Shown one piece after another: positions 62,901-64,000 of a DNA stretch of 64,000 nt (position 1 is the stretch's first letter; every line of letters starts with the position of its first letter). The position numbers and the translations under genes are program-made. Source of the DNA: Pedobacter soli (GTDB taxonomy: Bacteria; Bacteroidota; Bacteroidia; Sphingobacteriales; Sphingobacteriaceae); contig NZ_FMZH01000003.1 of assembly GCF_900101435.1 (NCBI RefSeq), positions 248,001 through 312,000 on the forward strand. The letters are read 5' to 3'. The notes beneath the pieces were generated by a model, which was given only the letters and a program-made list of their open reading frames with translations, was not told the origin of the DNA and made no database searches.

Positions 62901-64000
62901 AACATTATAATTCCGATCCATGCCAGTTAATGGCGCACCCTGGTAATCGGTCAGGTTACCATCGGGCTTAAGCAGGTAAAATTCCTTGTTCCTTCTATCA
63001 CTCCAATAATGCCGCAACACCACCGTAATTCCCATCAGGTTGGTAAAAGTGTATTTAGCATCGAAAGAGTTTTCAACCGTCCTGCGGTCGTATTTCGAAA
63101 AAATAGCCTGGTTGCCCTGTGCAGTTACCCAATTTACATAATTGTAATTGGGATTAAAGTTTAAATCAAGCCCAAATGCAACTTTATCATTCAGCCTCAG
63201 GTTTTGGAAAAAGTAAAAATTGTACATTTTTCCCTTAAAAAGCTCCTGCTCAAAAAAGCGGATATTTCCGCCAAAATTATAGGCTTTGGCACGGTTGGGA
63301 TTGATATATAAACTTACGCCATAATTTTCGGGGGCGTGGTAAAGCTGTCCGTTCCGGGCTTCGTAAAAGTCGTTGCTTTTTCTATCCCAGCTTACATCCA
63401 GCTCTGCCGACCATTGATTTTTAAACTGCACCCAATAACCACCGTTAAAGCCTATTTTTTGGTAAGCTGCCGGAATGGCCCTGCGCGAATAATTTAAGTT
63501 AAGCCAGCTTTCAAATTGGTTATACCATTTACTGGGTTTGTATATGTTGTAGCCAATACCAATCCGCTGATCTAAAAAGTTGTTATTGGTAAAGAACCCC
63601 ATATCTGAGGGGTCGAATTTGTTGTCGGCATATACCTGGTTGTAACTCCAGGTAAAATTGCCGCTCTGTTTCCCAAACCGCAGGGTATAACTGTAGCCCG
63701 TGCTACTTTCTTCACCTCGTAAATAGCTCATTTTAGCACCGCCATTTATAAAGTATTTATTGCTTTTGTTATTTAAATTAAAAAGCAACGCACTTACATT
63801 GGCATCGTAGGCAGAGCCCTGTCGCAGCACATTGGTATTGATAAAAGTAGCCGAACTGTTGTTTTTTAAAGATTGGTCGAAAACCAGAATGTTATAATTG
63901 GTCAGCGGTTGCGTTTCTACCAGCCTGAGGTTACCTTGTGCATCTTCTACTTCCGTTTCCATGCTGTTGGTGATGGCATTAAAAATACCAATGCCCAATC

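Overview
The window looks like a chromosomal segment from a Sphingobacteriaceae member, most likely Pedobacter or a close relative. This is inferred from four SusC/SusD-type outer membrane pairs with MKKLLQSLF-type signal peptides, a hybrid two-component system, GldH, DUF3078 and DUF5916 proteins, Bacteroidota-type promoters (TTTG, 20 nt, TA-rich -7 box) without strong Shine-Dalgarno sites, and families of intergenic palindromes. No ribosomal RNA, CRISPR array, prophage or classical insertion sequence was recognised.

Layout. 1-8.1 kb is a small glycan-degradation locus: a 1354-residue hybrid two-component regulator facing a decayed alpha-L-fucosidase-like fragment, then a GH88 unsaturated glucuronyl hydrolase with a DUF2264 glycosidase-like partner. 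A sulfatase at 15.6 kb and a sugar isomerase at 18.1 kb may serve the same acidic, sulfated glycans. A duplicated 22-bp-spaced repeat lies upstream of both the fucosidase remnant and the GH88 gene and is a candidate binding site for the regulator. Spacers here are packed with nested palindromic repeats.

8.9-15.3 kb is an accessory island, by eye more AT-rich: a metallophosphoesterase, two adjacent HNH nucleases (one with an McrB-like N-terminal reader domain) that resemble an unassigned restriction/defence pair, and a run of five small genes resembling orphan immunity or stress proteins, including a DUF2695 protein and a TonB-C-like lipoprotein.

19-25.7 kb holds an outer membrane protein, a notable tRNA-Arg(CCT) locus, an SDR, metG, an LD-carboxypeptidase and a DoxX protein. 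In the tRNA locus a GIY-YIG nuclease gene lies between a broken 5' half of the tRNA and an intact tRNA whose own bases supply the nuclease stop codon. A third broken half lies downstream. Both broken halves carry the same 28-nt hairpin in the D-arm.

25.7-48.2 kb contains four successive SusC/SusD systems on the minus strand, with accessory surface lipoproteins but no glycosidases. The two distal ones have the SusD type often linked to peptides, and an M14 carboxypeptidase follows. Their leaders share promoter spacing and a start-codon hairpin. A 35-codon vestigial SusC N-terminus lies upstream of the first system. 48.4-64 kb is mostly core: murF, gldH, a PSP1 protein, holB, ruvX, an O-methyltransferase, two glucosaminidase-LysM paralogues, envelope proteins, a siderophore-interacting protein with a divergent AraC regulator, and a truncated DUF5916 protein at the window edge.
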